The notes under the pieces were generated by a model that saw nothing but the letters and a program-made list of their open reading frames with translations, ran no database searches and was not told the origin of the DNA. This document shows positions 54,008 to 63,469 of a stretch of DNA of 64,000 nucleotides, in pieces. Position 1 is the first letter of the stretch. Each line of letters opens with the position of its first letter. The position numbers were made by a program, and so were the translations under genes. Origin of the DNA: Herbihabitans rhizosphaerae (GTDB lineage: Bacteria; Actinomycetota; Actinomycetes; Mycobacteriales; Pseudonocardiaceae); assembly GCF_004216555.1 (NCBI RefSeq), contig NZ_SGWQ01000006.1:248001-312000 (forward strand). Direction: 5' to 3'.

Positions 54008-54835
54008 TCAGGCGCCGACGGCCTCGCGGGCGTACGCGTCAGCGCCGCTGAACACGTCCTGCCCGTAGGAGACCGACTGGTTGTAGGTCAGCACGGCGCG
54101 CCACCAACCTTCCGGCGCGGTCATGTCCCGGCCGACCGAACACAGGTAGCGGGCGGACGCGAGCGCGGCGTCGTCCACGTTCTGCGGATCGGGCCGCGCG
54201 CCGTCCCCCGTGGACCGGATGGCCCACTTGCGCCAGGTGGTGGGCAGGAACTGCATCGGCCCGACGGCGCGATCCCAGGTCTGGTCGCCGTCCAGCGAGC
54301 CCCGGTCGGTGTCACGGATCGCGCGCACGCCGGGCGAGCCGTTCAACGGCACGCCGATGATCGGGCGGGACACCCGGCCGTCCTCGCCGATGGTGGCGCC
54401 GCCGAACTGGCCGTGCCGCGACTCGACCCGCCCGACGCCGGCCAGCGACGCCCAGTTGATCTTGCAGGTGGGGGTGGTCTCCCGAATGGTGGCCTCGGCC
54501 CGCGCGTAGGCGATCAGCGTGCGGGTGGGGATGTCCGTGCGGTCGCCGACGACCGTCGCCCAGGCGCGCAGCCGTGCCTCCTCCGTGGGTGCGGCCGCGG
54601 GGTGTGGCGCCGCCGCGCCGGGTGGGATGCGCACCCGTCCGACCTGGAACGGGTCGTCGGGTGGCGGGTCGTCCTCGCCGGACGTCCACAGGATCACGCC
54701 GCCGGCCAGGACCAGCAGCGCGACGACGACCAGCACGAGCGCGCGCCGGGAGGGGCGCGGCGGGCGCGCTGGCGGTTCGGGCACCGGCAGGGGCTCGGTG
54801 GGGGCCTCGGTCGGTGGCGGCGTGGACGTCGTCAC
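54008..54835 (-). CDS. Membrane-anchored lytic transglycosylase
   Basis: A 275-residue paralogue of the enzyme at 47-48 kb. A cytosolic Pro-rich N-terminus and one membrane segment (RALVLVVVALLVLAGGVILW) precede the catalytic domain: GVGRVESRHGQFGG (catalytic Glu), RAVGPMQFLPTTWRKW, LTYNQSVSYGQDV. It lacks the repeat tail. Confidence 0.9.
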   Translation of the reverse strand: MTTSTPPPTEAPTEPLPVPEPPARPPRPSRRALVLVVVALLVLAGGVILWTSGEDDPPPDDPFQVGRVRIPPGAAAPHPAAAPTEEARLRAWATVVGDRTDIPTRTLIAYARAEATIRETTPTCKINWASLAGVGRVESRHGQFGGATIGEDGRVSRPIIGVPLNGSPGVRAIRDTDRGSLDGDQTWDRAVGPMQFLPTTWRKWAIRSTGDGARPDPQNVDDAALASARYLCSVGRDMTAPEGWWRAVLTYNQSVSYGQDVFSGADAYAREAVGA

Positions 54836-55044
54836 GAACCCAGGCTACGGAAGGAGGGCGTCGTGGGGGTGGGGTTTGGGGCGGCTCTGGCGGGTTGGTC
54901 TTTCTTGTTTGGCGCGCTCCGTCCGCTATGGCTGCCGCGCTGGTCGCCGGGTTGCGGGTGACACATTGCGCGGGTGTTCCGGCGACCAGCTTGCCACCGG
55001 AATGGGGGACGCCATTTTCGTGGATAGTCCGGTAGAATTGTGGT

Positions 55045-56325
55045 GTGTTGATAATAGGTGAGGAAATGTCTTGGGACGCGGTTTTGGATGCCGCGCCTCG
55101 GGTATTTGGTGAGCCTGAGTTTGATTTTAGCGATGGGCCGTTTACGCCGGATGAGGCGAGCACGGTTGCGGAGTTGGAGATTGTTGAGCGGGACAAGGCC
55201 GCGTTGTGTGCTGATGAGGTTCGGCTGCTTGCCCAGTACGACCAGCTGCGGGGTGGGGTTGAGAATGTGTCCGAGGAGATCGGGCAGGCGTTGAAGTGGT
55301 CGCCGGGGCACGCTTCGCATCAGGTGACGATGGCTGAGGCGTTGGTCTCCCGGCTCCCGGCGACGTTGGCCGCGTTGGGGCGGGGTGTGATTGATTGGGC
55401 GAAGGCCCGGGCGATGTATGAGGTCACGCGCCCGCTGTCGGATGAGCACGCCGCCCAGGTGGAAGCCGCTGTGTTGGCGGATCCGCCGGACTACTACACC
55501 CCGTTTCAGCGCAAGGTGCGCTACTGGGTGAACAAGGTCGACCCCGACGGCGCCGAACAACGCCGCCAGCAGCGCCGCAAGGACCGGTGTGTCACCTTCA
55601 AACAGGACGACGACGGCGAAGCCTTCCTCGGCATCCGGGGACCGGTCGAACAGCTCTACCCCGCCTATGTGCGGATCGACCAACACGCCCGCCGGTTGAA
55701 GCAACACGGCGACACCCGCAGCCTCAATAATCTGCGGTTCGATGTCGCCGTCGAGCACTTCTGCGGGGAGAACCAGTCCCACATCAAAACCATTGTGTGG
55801 GTCACCGTGCCACACACCACGCTCTTAGGTGTGGACGACAAACCCGGTGAACTCTTCGGCGTCGACACACTCCCCGCACAAGTCGTGCGGCAACTCGCGG
55901 CCGACCAGAAATCCACCTGGCGACGAATACTCTACGACCCGCCAACCGGGATGATCACCGACGTCGGCAGGAAACGCTATCCACCCGCCGCGATGGCCGA
56001 AAACGTGCGATTGCGCTTCCGCAGATGCACCCACCCCGGATGCGATCGACCAGCCACCCGATGCCACATCGATCACACCCTCCGCCACACCGACCACGGC
56101 CGCACCTGCCTGTGCAACCTCAACCCACGCTGCGAACGCCACAACCTGTGCAAGGAGAAGCCCGGCTGGCAGGTCGAACAACCCGAACCCGATGTGGTGA
56201 TCACCCGCAGCCCACTCGGACACAAAACAACCGTGCGCGCCCAACCCATCGCCGACCCGGCCCGCCGCCCTTCTAGCCGGAGCACCCGCAGGAGCGCCGC
56301 ACGATCAGCGTGGCCGGAATTCTGA
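55045..56325 (+). CDS. DUF222 / 13E12-type HNH endonuclease-like protein
   Basis: A 426-residue protein. The N-terminal helical DUF222 region (to about 270) includes GQALKWSPGHASHQVTMAEA and RARAMYEVTRPL-like sequence (KARAMYEVTRPL). The C-terminal HNH site (about 335-385) has CTHPGCDRPATRCHIDHT, then LCNLNPRCERHNLCKEK. Such genes are present in many copies in actinobacteria. The start is TTG 55045 or ATG 55066. The last 53 bases run into the convergent LacI gene, so the natural stop may be lost. GC skew flips mid-gene. Confidence 0.85.
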   Translation: MLIIGEEMSWDAVLDAAPRVFGEPEFDFSDGPFTPDEASTVAELEIVERDKAALCADEVRLLAQYDQLRGGVENVSEEIGQALKWSPGHASHQVTMAEALVSRLPATLAALGRGVIDWAKARAMYEVTRPLSDEHAAQVEAAVLADPPDYYTPFQRKVRYWVNKVDPDGAEQRRQQRRKDRCVTFKQDDDGEAFLGIRGPVEQLYPAYVRIDQHARRLKQHGDTRSLNNLRFDVAVEHFCGENQSHIKTIVWVTVPHTTLLGVDDKPGELFGVDTLPAQVVRQLAADQKSTWRRILYDPPTGMITDVGRKRYPPAAMAENVRLRFRRCTHPGCDRPATRCHIDHTLRHTDHGRTCLCNLNPRCERHNLCKEKPGWQVEQPEPDVVITRSPLGHKTTVRAQPIADPARRPSSRSTRRSAARSAWPEF

Positions 56326-57283
56326 CCGTCTCAAATGGACGATCCGGCTCAGCGAGACGGTCGCGCAGCATGCCGACCGCCGTGGTGCCAATCGCCGTCC
56401 AGTCCTGGGCGATCGCGGTCAATGGCGAGCGCATCAGCTCGGCCCACTCGAAGTCGTCGAACCCGCACAGCGCGAGATCGTCCGGCACCACGATGCCGGC
56501 GTGCTCCAGGTGCCGCAGCACGCCGACGGTCATGTAGTTGTTGCCGGTGATCACCGCGGTGGGCCGCGACGTCAGCTCCCACAGTCGCCGCATCGCTTGT
56601 CCCGCAAGGGTTCCGTCCGATCCGCCGTCCACCACGAGCGCAGGGTCCGGCGCGATGCCGTTGCGCGTGAGCCCGTCGTCGTAGCCCTGCCGGCGCTCGA
56701 TCGACGTGGCAAGACCCGACCGCCCCGCGACGTAGCCGATCCGCCGGTGGCCGTGTCCGACGAGGTGATCGACGAGCGTGGCGACCGGCTCCCGGTTGTC
56801 CGAGCCGACCTGGTCGAACCGGTCCGGCGCGACCAGCCGGTCCACCAGCACAGCCGGCACACCGGAGCGGACCAGCGCGTCGAGCGCGGTGTCCGTGCCG
56901 TTGGCCGTCGGCGCGAGCACCACGCCGTCCACCCGCCGGTCGAGCAGCTTGGTGACCAGGTCGTACTCGCGCTCGGCGTCCTCGTGGGTCTCGCCGAGCA
57001 GCAGGGTCGACCCCAGCTCCGACACCCGCGCCTCGATGGCCGTGACGAGTTCGGCGAAGTACGGGTTGGACAGCGCCGACAGCGCCACACCGACCGACTG
57101 GGTGCCGCCCTTGGCCAGCGCCAGCGCGATCGAGTTCTTGCGGTAGCCGGTGCGCGCGATCGCGTCGAGCACCCGCGCGCGGGTCTCCGGATCGACCGCG
57201 CGGGTCTTGTTGATCACGTGCGACACGGTCGTCACGGACACGCTCGCGAGCTGAGCGACGTCGCGCATGCGCACCACGGCCAC
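56273..57283 (-). CDS. LacI-family transcriptional regulator
   Basis: A 336-residue repressor. The N-terminal HTH is DVAQLASVSVTTVSHVINKT, then the hinge (KNSIALALAKG) and a periplasmic-binding-like sugar domain. It ends RRSCGCSG. It is divergent from the sugar transporter, and two LacI-type palindromes lie in front of the transporter. The sugar is probably the inducer. Confidence 0.92.
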   Translation of the reverse strand: MAVVRMRDVAQLASVSVTTVSHVINKTRAVDPETRARVLDAIARTGYRKNSIALALAKGGTQSVGVALSALSNPYFAELVTAIEARVSELGSTLLLGETHEDAEREYDLVTKLLDRRVDGVVLAPTANGTDTALDALVRSGVPAVLVDRLVAPDRFDQVGSDNREPVATLVDHLVGHGHRRIGYVAGRSGLATSIERRQGYDDGLTRNGIAPDPALVVDGGSDGTLAGQAMRRLWELTSRPTAVITGNNYMTVGVLRHLEHAGIVVPDDLALCGFDDFEWAELMRSPLTAIAQDWTAIGTTAVGMLRDRLAEPDRPFETVRIPATLIVRRSCGCSG

Positions 57284-57356
57284 GGCTCCTCATCTGTCGG
57301 CAGGCCGTACCGTACCCCGCCCTCCGACTGAATCGTGAAACCGGCACATCGGCTCA

Positions 57357-57382
57357 CGCAACCGATTGCGCAACCGGTTGCG
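57357..57382. promoter_or_regulatory. Tandem LacI operators
   Basis: Two adjoining palindromes, CGCAACCGATTGCG (57357-57370) and CGCAACCGGTTGCG (57369-57382), share two bases. The second is perfect. They precede the binding-protein gene by about 78 bp and fit the central CG consensus of LacI-family sites. Confidence 0.85.
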
Positions 57383-57459
57383 TGGTGTTAACTTCGCCGT
57401 CACGCCCGTGGAGCTGTGGCGTGGATCACCCGCCGGTACGGCCGTCCCGAGGAGACGAA

Positions 57460-58494
57460 ATGATCACCAGAACCACCCGAAGGGCGCTGGCACTCGCGGT
57501 CGCGGCCGGCACCGCGCTGGCCATGGGCACCGCGTGCACCGCGACCAAGCAGGCCGGCGCGTCCGGCCCCACCGACGGACCGGTCAAGCTCGGCCTGGTC
57601 ACCAAGACCGACTCGAACCCGTACTTCGTGTCGATGCGCTCCGCCGCCGAGCAGGAGGCGTCGGCCAAGGGCGCCACGGTGATCGCCAAGGCGGGCAAGG
57701 AGGATGGCGACAACGACAGCCAGGTCAAGGCCGTCGAGGACCTGATCGCCGCCGGCGTGCGGGCCATCATGATCACGCCGAGCGACACCAAGGCGATCGT
57801 GCCGGTACTCAAGAAGGCGCAGCAGAAGAACATCCTGGTGATCGCCCTGGACACGCAGACCGACGGCAACCAGGGCGTGGACGCCACCTTCGCCACCGAC
57901 AACACCCAGGCCGGCGTGCTGCAGGGGCAGTACGTGAAGGCCGCGCTCGGCCAGAAGCAGCCGAGGGTCGCGCTGCTGGACCTGCAGCCCGGCGTGACCG
58001 TCGGCGACCAGCGGCACAACGGGTTCCTCAAGGGCATCGGCCTCGCCGACAGCGCGCGGGAGATCTCCGGCCGCGGCGACACCAACGGCGATCAGGGCAA
58101 GGGCCAGACCGCCATGGAGAACCTGCTGCAGCGCGACAGCGGGATCAACGCCGTCTACACGATCAACGAACCGGCCGCGATCGGCGCGTTCACCGCGATC
58201 AAGAACGCCGGCAAGGCCGACGGTGTCGTGATCGGCTCGATCGACGGCGGCTGCACCGGCGTGCAGGCGGTGAAGGAAGGCCAGATCGCCGCCACCGTCA
58301 TGCAGTTCCCCGGCAAGATGGCGCGGCTCGGCGTGGCCGCCTCGGTCGAGTTCGCCAAGTCCGGCGCCAAGCCGCAGGTGCCCACGACCGGGTACATCGA
58401 CACCGGCGTGCAACTGGTCACCGACAAGCCGCTCGGCGGGCTCGACGCGAAGGACACCGCGTGGGGCGCGCAGAACTGCTGGGGCAAGAAGTGA
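57460..58494 (+). CDS. Sugar ABC transporter substrate-binding lipoprotein
   Basis: A 344-residue periplasmic-binding protein of the RbsB/FrcB type. The lipoprotein signal is RRALALAVAAGTALAMGTAC. Family segments are KTDSNPYFVSMRSAAEQEA, AIMITPSDTKAIVPV and DQGKGQTAMENLLQ. It probably binds a pentose or fructose. ATG 57460 has GAGGAGACGAA upstream. Its stop overlaps the permease start. Confidence 0.92.
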   Translation: MITRTTRRALALAVAAGTALAMGTACTATKQAGASGPTDGPVKLGLVTKTDSNPYFVSMRSAAEQEASAKGATVIAKAGKEDGDNDSQVKAVEDLIAAGVRAIMITPSDTKAIVPVLKKAQQKNILVIALDTQTDGNQGVDATFATDNTQAGVLQGQYVKAALGQKQPRVALLDLQPGVTVGDQRHNGFLKGIGLADSAREISGRGDTNGDQGKGQTAMENLLQRDSGINAVYTINEPAAIGAFTAIKNAGKADGVVIGSIDGGCTGVQAVKEGQIAATVMQFPGKMARLGVAASVEFAKSGAKPQVPTTGYIDTGVQLVTDKPLGGLDAKDTAWGAQNCWGKK

Positions 58495-59516
58495 GCGCGC
58501 CACCGGTGTCCCGACCCGCACCGTCCACAGTGGACACTCGAAGTACCGCGGCCCGGCTCGGCGGCGCGGTGGACACCGCGTTCCGCAATCCGGCGATCGG
58601 CCCGCTGGCCGCGTTGTTGCTCGCCGTCGCGGTGTTCACCGTCACCACCGACACGTTCATGAGCGTGGACAACGTGTCGCTGATCCTGCAGCAGTCGGTG
58701 GTGATCGGCACCCTCGCGCTCGGCCAGACGCTGATCATCCTCACCCGCGGCATCGACCTGGCCAACGGCGCGATCATGGTGCTCGGCGCGCTCGTCGTCG
58801 CCCAGCTCGCCACCGGAGCCGGTGTGCCACAAGGGATCGCGCTGCTCGCCGGGTTCGCCGTGTGCGGTGGCCTCGGCCTGCTCGCCGGCGGCGCGGTGTC
58901 CCGCCTGAGCCTGCCGCCGTTCATCGTGACACTCGGATTCCTCACCGTGCTGCAGGCCGCGTCCCGGTTGCACACCAGGGAAACCGTGCTCGTCGAGGAG
59001 GGCCCGCTGACCTTCCTCGCGCAGGGCGGCTACCTGTTCGGGCAGTTCCAAGTGACCGTCGGTGTGGCGCTGGTGTTGATCACCGTGGCGGTGCTGCACT
59101 TCGCGCTCACCCGCACCTCGTGGGGCCGGCACGTGTACGCGGTCGGCAACGACGCGAAGGCCGCGATGCGCTGCGGCATCAACGTGAACCGGGTGCTGCT
59201 GTCGGTGTACCTGCTCGCCGGACTGCTGTACGCGCTGGCCGCGTGGCAGGCGTTCGGCCGCAGCCCGGCCACCTCGCCCAACGCCTTCCCGACCGCCAAC
59301 CTGGACACGATCACCGCGGTGGTGATCGGCGGCACCAGCCTGTTCGGCGGGCGCGGCGGCGTGATCGGCAGCTACCTCGGCGCGCTGATCGTGCTCGTAC
59401 TCCAGTCCGGACTCACCCAGGCCGGGATCGACCCGCTGTACCAGCAGATCGCCACCGGCATCCTGGTCATCCTCGCGGTCGCGCTCGACCAGTTCACCCG
59501 CAGGAGCACGCGATGA
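58491..59516 (+). CDS. Sugar ABC transporter permease (RbsC/FrcC type)
   Basis: A 341-residue permease with about nine hydrophobic segments. LGQTLIILTRGIDLANGA, YAVGNDAKAAMRCGINVNRV and TAVVIGGTSLFGGRGGVIGS are family marks. GTG 58491 overlaps the preceding stop and the 3' end overlaps the ATPase gene. An N-terminal PSTVDTRS is encoded at a GTCCACWGTGGAC palindrome. Confidence 0.92.
   Translation: MSAPPVSRPAPSTVDTRSTAARLGGAVDTAFRNPAIGPLAALLLAVAVFTVTTDTFMSVDNVSLILQQSVVIGTLALGQTLIILTRGIDLANGAIMVLGALVVAQLATGAGVPQGIALLAGFAVCGGLGLLAGGAVSRLSLPPFIVTLGFLTVLQAASRLHTRETVLVEEGPLTFLAQGGYLFGQFQVTVGVALVLITVAVLHFALTRTSWGRHVYAVGNDAKAAMRCGINVNRVLLSVYLLAGLLYALAAWQAFGRSPATSPNAFPTANLDTITAVVIGGTSLFGGRGGVIGSYLGALIVLVLQSGLTQAGIDPLYQQIATGILVILAVALDQFTRRSTR
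58523..58535. repeat. GTCCACWGTGGAC palindrome, copy 8
   Basis: GTCCACAGTGGAC near the 5' end of the permease gene. Confidence 0.8.
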
Positions 59517-60274
59517 CACCGATTCTGCAGGCGCGCGGCATCGTCAAGCGCTACGGCCACGTGACCGCGATCGACGGCGCGGACTTCGATCTGGAGGCCG
59601 GCGAGGTGCTCGCCGTGGTCGGCGACAACGGCGCCGGCAAGTCCAGCTTGATCAACGTGCTGTCCGGCGCGGTGCTGCCGGACGCGGGCGAGGTGCTCTT
59701 GGCGGGCTCACCCGTCCACTTCAAGAGCCCGCACGACGCGCGGCTGGCCGGCATCGAGACCGTGTACCAGGATCTCGCGGTCGCACCGGCCATGGACATC
59801 GCCAGCAACCTGTACCTCGGCCGCGAGATCCGCCGGCCCGGCTGGCGCGGGAAAGTGTTGCGGCAGTTGGACATCCGGGCGATGCGTCAGCGCGCCCAGA
59901 AGCAGTTGGACGAATTGGGCATCACCACGCTGCAGTCGATCACCCAATCGGTGGAGAACTTGTCCGGCGGGCAACGGCAGAGCGTCGCGGTGGCCCGCGC
60001 GGCGGCGTTCGGCAGCAAGGTCGTGATCATGGACGAGCCGACCGCGGCACTCGGCGTGCGCGAGTCGGCGCAGGTGCTGGAGCTGATCGGCACCATTCGC
60101 GACCGCGGCATCCCGGTCGTGCTGATCAGCCACAACATGCCGCACGTGTTCCAGATCGCCGACCGTATCCACATTCACCGGCTCGGCAAGCGCGCCGCCG
60201 TGGTCAGCCCGCGCGAGCACACCATGAACGACGTGGTCGCGATCATGACCGGCGCGACGGAGCTGGCGGCGTGA
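59513..60274 (+). CDS. Sugar ABC transporter ATP-binding protein (FrcA type)
   Basis: A 253-residue single ATPase domain, unlike the double RbsA/XylG form. Walker A is GDNGAGKSS, the signature is LSGGQRQSV, Walker B is VVIMDEPTAALG, and the H-loop is LISHNMPHV. It is translationally coupled on both sides. Confidence 0.93.
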   Translation: MTPILQARGIVKRYGHVTAIDGADFDLEAGEVLAVVGDNGAGKSSLINVLSGAVLPDAGEVLLAGSPVHFKSPHDARLAGIETVYQDLAVAPAMDIASNLYLGREIRRPGWRGKVLRQLDIRAMRQRAQKQLDELGITTLQSITQSVENLSGGQRQSVAVARAAAFGSKVVIMDEPTAALGVRESAQVLELIGTIRDRGIPVVLISHNMPHVFQIADRIHIHRLGKRAAVVSPREHTMNDVVAIMTGATELAA

Positions 60275-61212
60275 CGAGCGTGGCCGTGCTCGGCGAGGCG
60301 ATCGTCGACCTGGTGCCCGCGCCGGACGGGAGCACGTTCACCGCGGTGCCCGGCGGCAGCCCGTACAACGTGGCGATCGGGCTCGGCCGGTTGGACCGGC
60401 GGCCGCTGCTGCTGGCCCGACTGTCCGGCGACGGGTTCGGCGCCATGCTGCGCCGGCACGCCGCGGCCAGTGGCGTGGACCTGTCCTCGGCGGCCGCGAG
60501 CGACGCGCCGTCCGCGCTCGCGGTGGCGTCGCTGGACGGCCACGGCCAGGCCAGCTACGAGTTCTACGGCGACCTGAGCGCGGACTGGGTGGCACCCCGG
60601 AAACCGTTGCGGCTGCTGCACTTCGGCTCGATCGCGTCCTGGCACGGCGACCGCGTCCGCGAGTTCGTCGACTCCGTGCGGGCGGCCGGCACGCTGATCG
60701 CCTACGACCCCAACGTGCGGCCCGGGCTGCTCGGCGATCCGGCCGGCGCGGTCGCCGTGATCCAGGAGCGGATCCACCTGGCGCACGTGGTGAAGGCCAG
60801 CGAGGAGGACGTGCGCTGGCTGTACCCGCACGTCGATCCGGTCACCGCGGTGCGCGGCTGGCTCGCGCTCGGCCCGTCGCTGGTGATCCTCACCCGAGGC
60901 TCGGCCGGCACGGTTTCTTTTACGAGTCAAGGAGTTCACGCCTCGCGCGCGGCGCGGCAGGTGCCGGTCGTGGACACCGTGGGCGCCGGCGACGCGTTCA
61001 CCGCCGGCCTGATCGACGGGCTACTCGCCCGCGACCTGACCGACCCGCAAGCCCTCGGCGCGCTGGAGGCACTGGCGCTGGTGGACCTACTGGAGCGTGC
61101 CGGCACCCTCGCCGAGCTGACCTGCGCGCGGCGCGGCGCCGATCCGCCCACCCGGGCGGAACTCGACGCGCACTACGCCGGCTGGCTCCAGCGCAGCGCG
61201 GCCGGCGCCTGA
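60271..61212 (+). CDS. PfkB-family carbohydrate kinase, probable fructokinase
   Basis: A 313-residue ribokinase-fold kinase. The N-terminal motif is LGEAIVDLVPAPDG, followed by PGGSPYNVAIGLGRL and the ATP/anion-hole motif VDTVGAGDAFTAGL with the catalytic Asp. It likely phosphorylates the sugar brought in by the three preceding genes. The N-terminus resembles fructokinases. The 3' end overlaps the convergent ChoD gene by 40 bp. Confidence 0.92.
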   Translation: MTSVAVLGEAIVDLVPAPDGSTFTAVPGGSPYNVAIGLGRLDRRPLLLARLSGDGFGAMLRRHAAASGVDLSSAAASDAPSALAVASLDGHGQASYEFYGDLSADWVAPRKPLRLLHFGSIASWHGDRVREFVDSVRAAGTLIAYDPNVRPGLLGDPAGAVAVIQERIHLAHVVKASEEDVRWLYPHVDPVTAVRGWLALGPSLVILTRGSAGTVSFTSQGVHASRAARQVPVVDTVGAGDAFTAGLIDGLLARDLTDPQALGALEALALVDLLERAGTLAELTCARRGADPPTRAELDAHYAGWLQRSAAGA

Positions 61213-62906
61213 CTCGGTACCGACGGGCGCACCGGGGACACCGGCTCGATCCGCCGGTAACCGTCCACTTGCGACGGTCGGGAATCCTGCTCGCCCTTGT
61301 TCGGCCAGAAGGAGAACGCGCGCTCGGCCTGCGCGGTGATCGTCAGCGACGGGTTCACGCCGAGGTTCGCGGTGATCGCCGAACCGTCCACAACGGACAG
61401 TCCGGGATAGTTGAACACCCGGTGGTACGGGTCGATCACGCCCTTGGTCTCGTCCTCCCCGATCGGACAGCCGCCGAGGAAGTGCGCGGTCAGCGGGATG
61501 TTGAACAGCTCGCTCCACGTGCTGCCCGCGACACCGTCGATCTCCTTGGCGGTCAACACGTTCGCCTGATGGCCGGCCGCGATGAACGTCGGATTCGGCT
61601 CACCGTGCCCCTGCTTGGAGGTGTACCGCCAGCCGAACAGGCCGCGCTTGAGATAGGTGGTCAGCGAGTTGTCGCGGCTCTGCATGACCAGGAGGATCAG
61701 TGTCCGCTGGCTCCAGTTCCGCACCTTGCCGAACAGCGTCAAGTCCCTCGGCTTCTCGCGCGCGTGCCGGACGAGCTGCCGCCACCGCGGGGTCTCCGAG
61801 TCACCGTCGGTGGCCAGCGTCTGCAGCAGGCCCATCACGTTGCTGCCCTTGCCGTAGCGCACCGGCTCGATGTGCGTGTGCTCGTCGGGGTGGATGGACG
61901 AGGTGATCGCGACACCCTTGGTGAAGTCCCGCTCCGGGTCGATCGTGTGCCGCCCGGAGCCGATGATCATCTCCGAGTTGGTGCGGGTCAGCTCGCCGAG
62001 CCGGGCCGAGAGCTTCGGCAGCGAGCCCTCGGATCGCATGCGGTGCAACAGGTTCTGCGTGCCCCAGGTGCCGGCGGCGAGCACCACCTTGCCCGCGGTG
62101 ATCGTGGTGCGGAACCGCTTGTCGCGCTTGCCGGTCTTGCGCAGGTCGATCTCGAACGAGCCGTCCGCGCGCTCGCGCAGCCCGGTGACCGTGGTCATCG
62201 GGATGATCCGCGCGCCGCGGTGCTCGGCCAGGTACAGGTAGTTCTTCACCAGGGTGTTCTTGGAGCCGTAGCGGCAGCCGGTCATGCACGAGCCGCACTC
62301 GATGCATCCGGTGCGCTCCGGGCCGGCGCCGCCGAAGTACGGGTCGGCGACCGTCTTTCCCGGCTGTCCGAAGTAGACCGCGACCGGCGTGGGGTGGTAC
62401 GAGTCGGCCACCCCCATCTGCTCGGCCACCTTCCGCATGACCTCGTCGGACGGCGTGACGGTCGGGTTGGTGACCACGCCGAGCATCCGGGTCGCCTGGT
62501 CGTAGTGCGGCGCGAGCTCGGACTCCCAGTCGGTGATGTGCGCCCACTGCTTGTCCTTGTAGAACGGCGTGAGCGGGCGGTACAGCGTGTTCGCGTAGTT
62601 CAGCGAGCCGCCGCCGACCCCCGCGCCGGCCAGGATCATCACGTCCTTGAGCAGGTGGACGCGCTGGATGCCGAACATGCCGAGATCCGGCGCCCACAGG
62701 AACTTCCGCAGGTCCCACGAGGTCTTGGGCAGCTCGTCGTCGGTGAACCGCCGGCCCGCCTCGACCACCGCGACCCGGTAGCCCTTCTCGGTCAGGCGCA
62801 GCGCCGCGACGCTGCCGCCGAACCCCGATCCGACCACGACCACGTCGTAATCCGGCTCGCCGTCAGCCTTACGGGGCGCCTTGTTACTCGCGGGTTCGGT
62901 AGCCAT
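61173..62906 (-). CDS. choD: GMC-type oxidoreductase, ChoD-like cholesterol oxidase
   Basis: A 577-residue FAD enzyme. VVVGSGFGGSVAALRLTEKG binds FAD, GAGVGGGSLNYANTLYRP follows, and a Cys-rich GCIECGSCMTGCRYGSKNT is typical of mycobacterial ChoD and its relatives. The C-terminus is SVVDGSAITANLGVNPSLTI. Real sterol activity has been doubted for the family; the true substrate may be another lipid or alcohol. It lies beside GNAT and guaB3, as in mycobacteria for guaB3. Confidence 0.88.
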   Translation of the reverse strand: MATEPASNKAPRKADGEPDYDVVVVGSGFGGSVAALRLTEKGYRVAVVEAGRRFTDDELPKTSWDLRKFLWAPDLGMFGIQRVHLLKDVMILAGAGVGGGSLNYANTLYRPLTPFYKDKQWAHITDWESELAPHYDQATRMLGVVTNPTVTPSDEVMRKVAEQMGVADSYHPTPVAVYFGQPGKTVADPYFGGAGPERTGCIECGSCMTGCRYGSKNTLVKNYLYLAEHRGARIIPMTTVTGLRERADGSFEIDLRKTGKRDKRFRTTITAGKVVLAAGTWGTQNLLHRMRSEGSLPKLSARLGELTRTNSEMIIGSGRHTIDPERDFTKGVAITSSIHPDEHTHIEPVRYGKGSNVMGLLQTLATDGDSETPRWRQLVRHAREKPRDLTLFGKVRNWSQRTLILLVMQSRDNSLTTYLKRGLFGWRYTSKQGHGEPNPTFIAAGHQANVLTAKEIDGVAGSTWSELFNIPLTAHFLGGCPIGEDETKGVIDPYHRVFNYPGLSVVDGSAITANLGVNPSLTITAQAERAFSFWPNKGEQDSRPSQVDGYRRIEPVSPVRPSVPSQAPAALRWSQPA

Positions 62907-62971
62907 GGAACGAGGTTATGCGGTCGCCGCCGCCCAGGCCAGAGGCGCACACAATTTCGTGTGACCGGCAG

Positions 62972-63469
62972 TTACAGGTCGGATCGAAGTACTGCGAAAA
63001 GCACCATGTCCCGGCGCTCACCGCCGCGCAACTGTGCGCCCCGCAGTACGCCCTCCCGGCGCAGCCCGGCCTTGGCCGCCGCGCGCTGCGCCACGACGTT
63101 GTCCACATCGGTCGACGCCTCGACGCGGTCCAAGTCGGTCGTGGCGAACAGGTGCTCGACGAGCAACGCCAGCGCCGTGCCCCCGGCTCCCCTGCCGCGC
63201 GCGGACGGCAGCAGCGATATGCCGATGTTCCACGCCTGGCTGCGGTAGTTCGGGCCATAGGTCACCGCGTGCCAGCTCACATCGCCAAGCAACTCGCCGG
63301 CCTCGGCCAGCACGACGAGCCGGCCCCTGGCCTGCCTCACCAGCTTCTCGCGATCGTCGCGCTCCACGTCGAAAGCGCCGTCGCCCTGGCCGTCCAGTCG
63401 CTCGTCGTCGCCCTCGGCGAACTCTGCGAGCGCGATCCCGTCGCGACTCGCCACCACCGTGCGGCTCAT
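62972..63469 (-). CDS. GNAT acetyltransferase
   Basis: A 165-residue GCN5-related acyltransferase, probably of the RimJ/RimL type. The acetyl-CoA site is LLPSARGRGAGGTAL, followed by ASTDVDNVVAQRAAAKAGL. ATG 63469 overlaps the guaB3 stop by 4 bp, so it is co-translated with guaB3. Substrate unknown. Confidence 0.88.
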   Translation of the reverse strand: MSRTVVASRDGIALAEFAEGDDERLDGQGDGAFDVERDDREKLVRQARGRLVVLAEAGELLGDVSWHAVTYGPNYRSQAWNIGISLLPSARGRGAGGTALALLVEHLFATTDLDRVEASTDVDNVVAQRAAAKAGLRREGVLRGAQLRGGERRDMVLFAVLRSDL

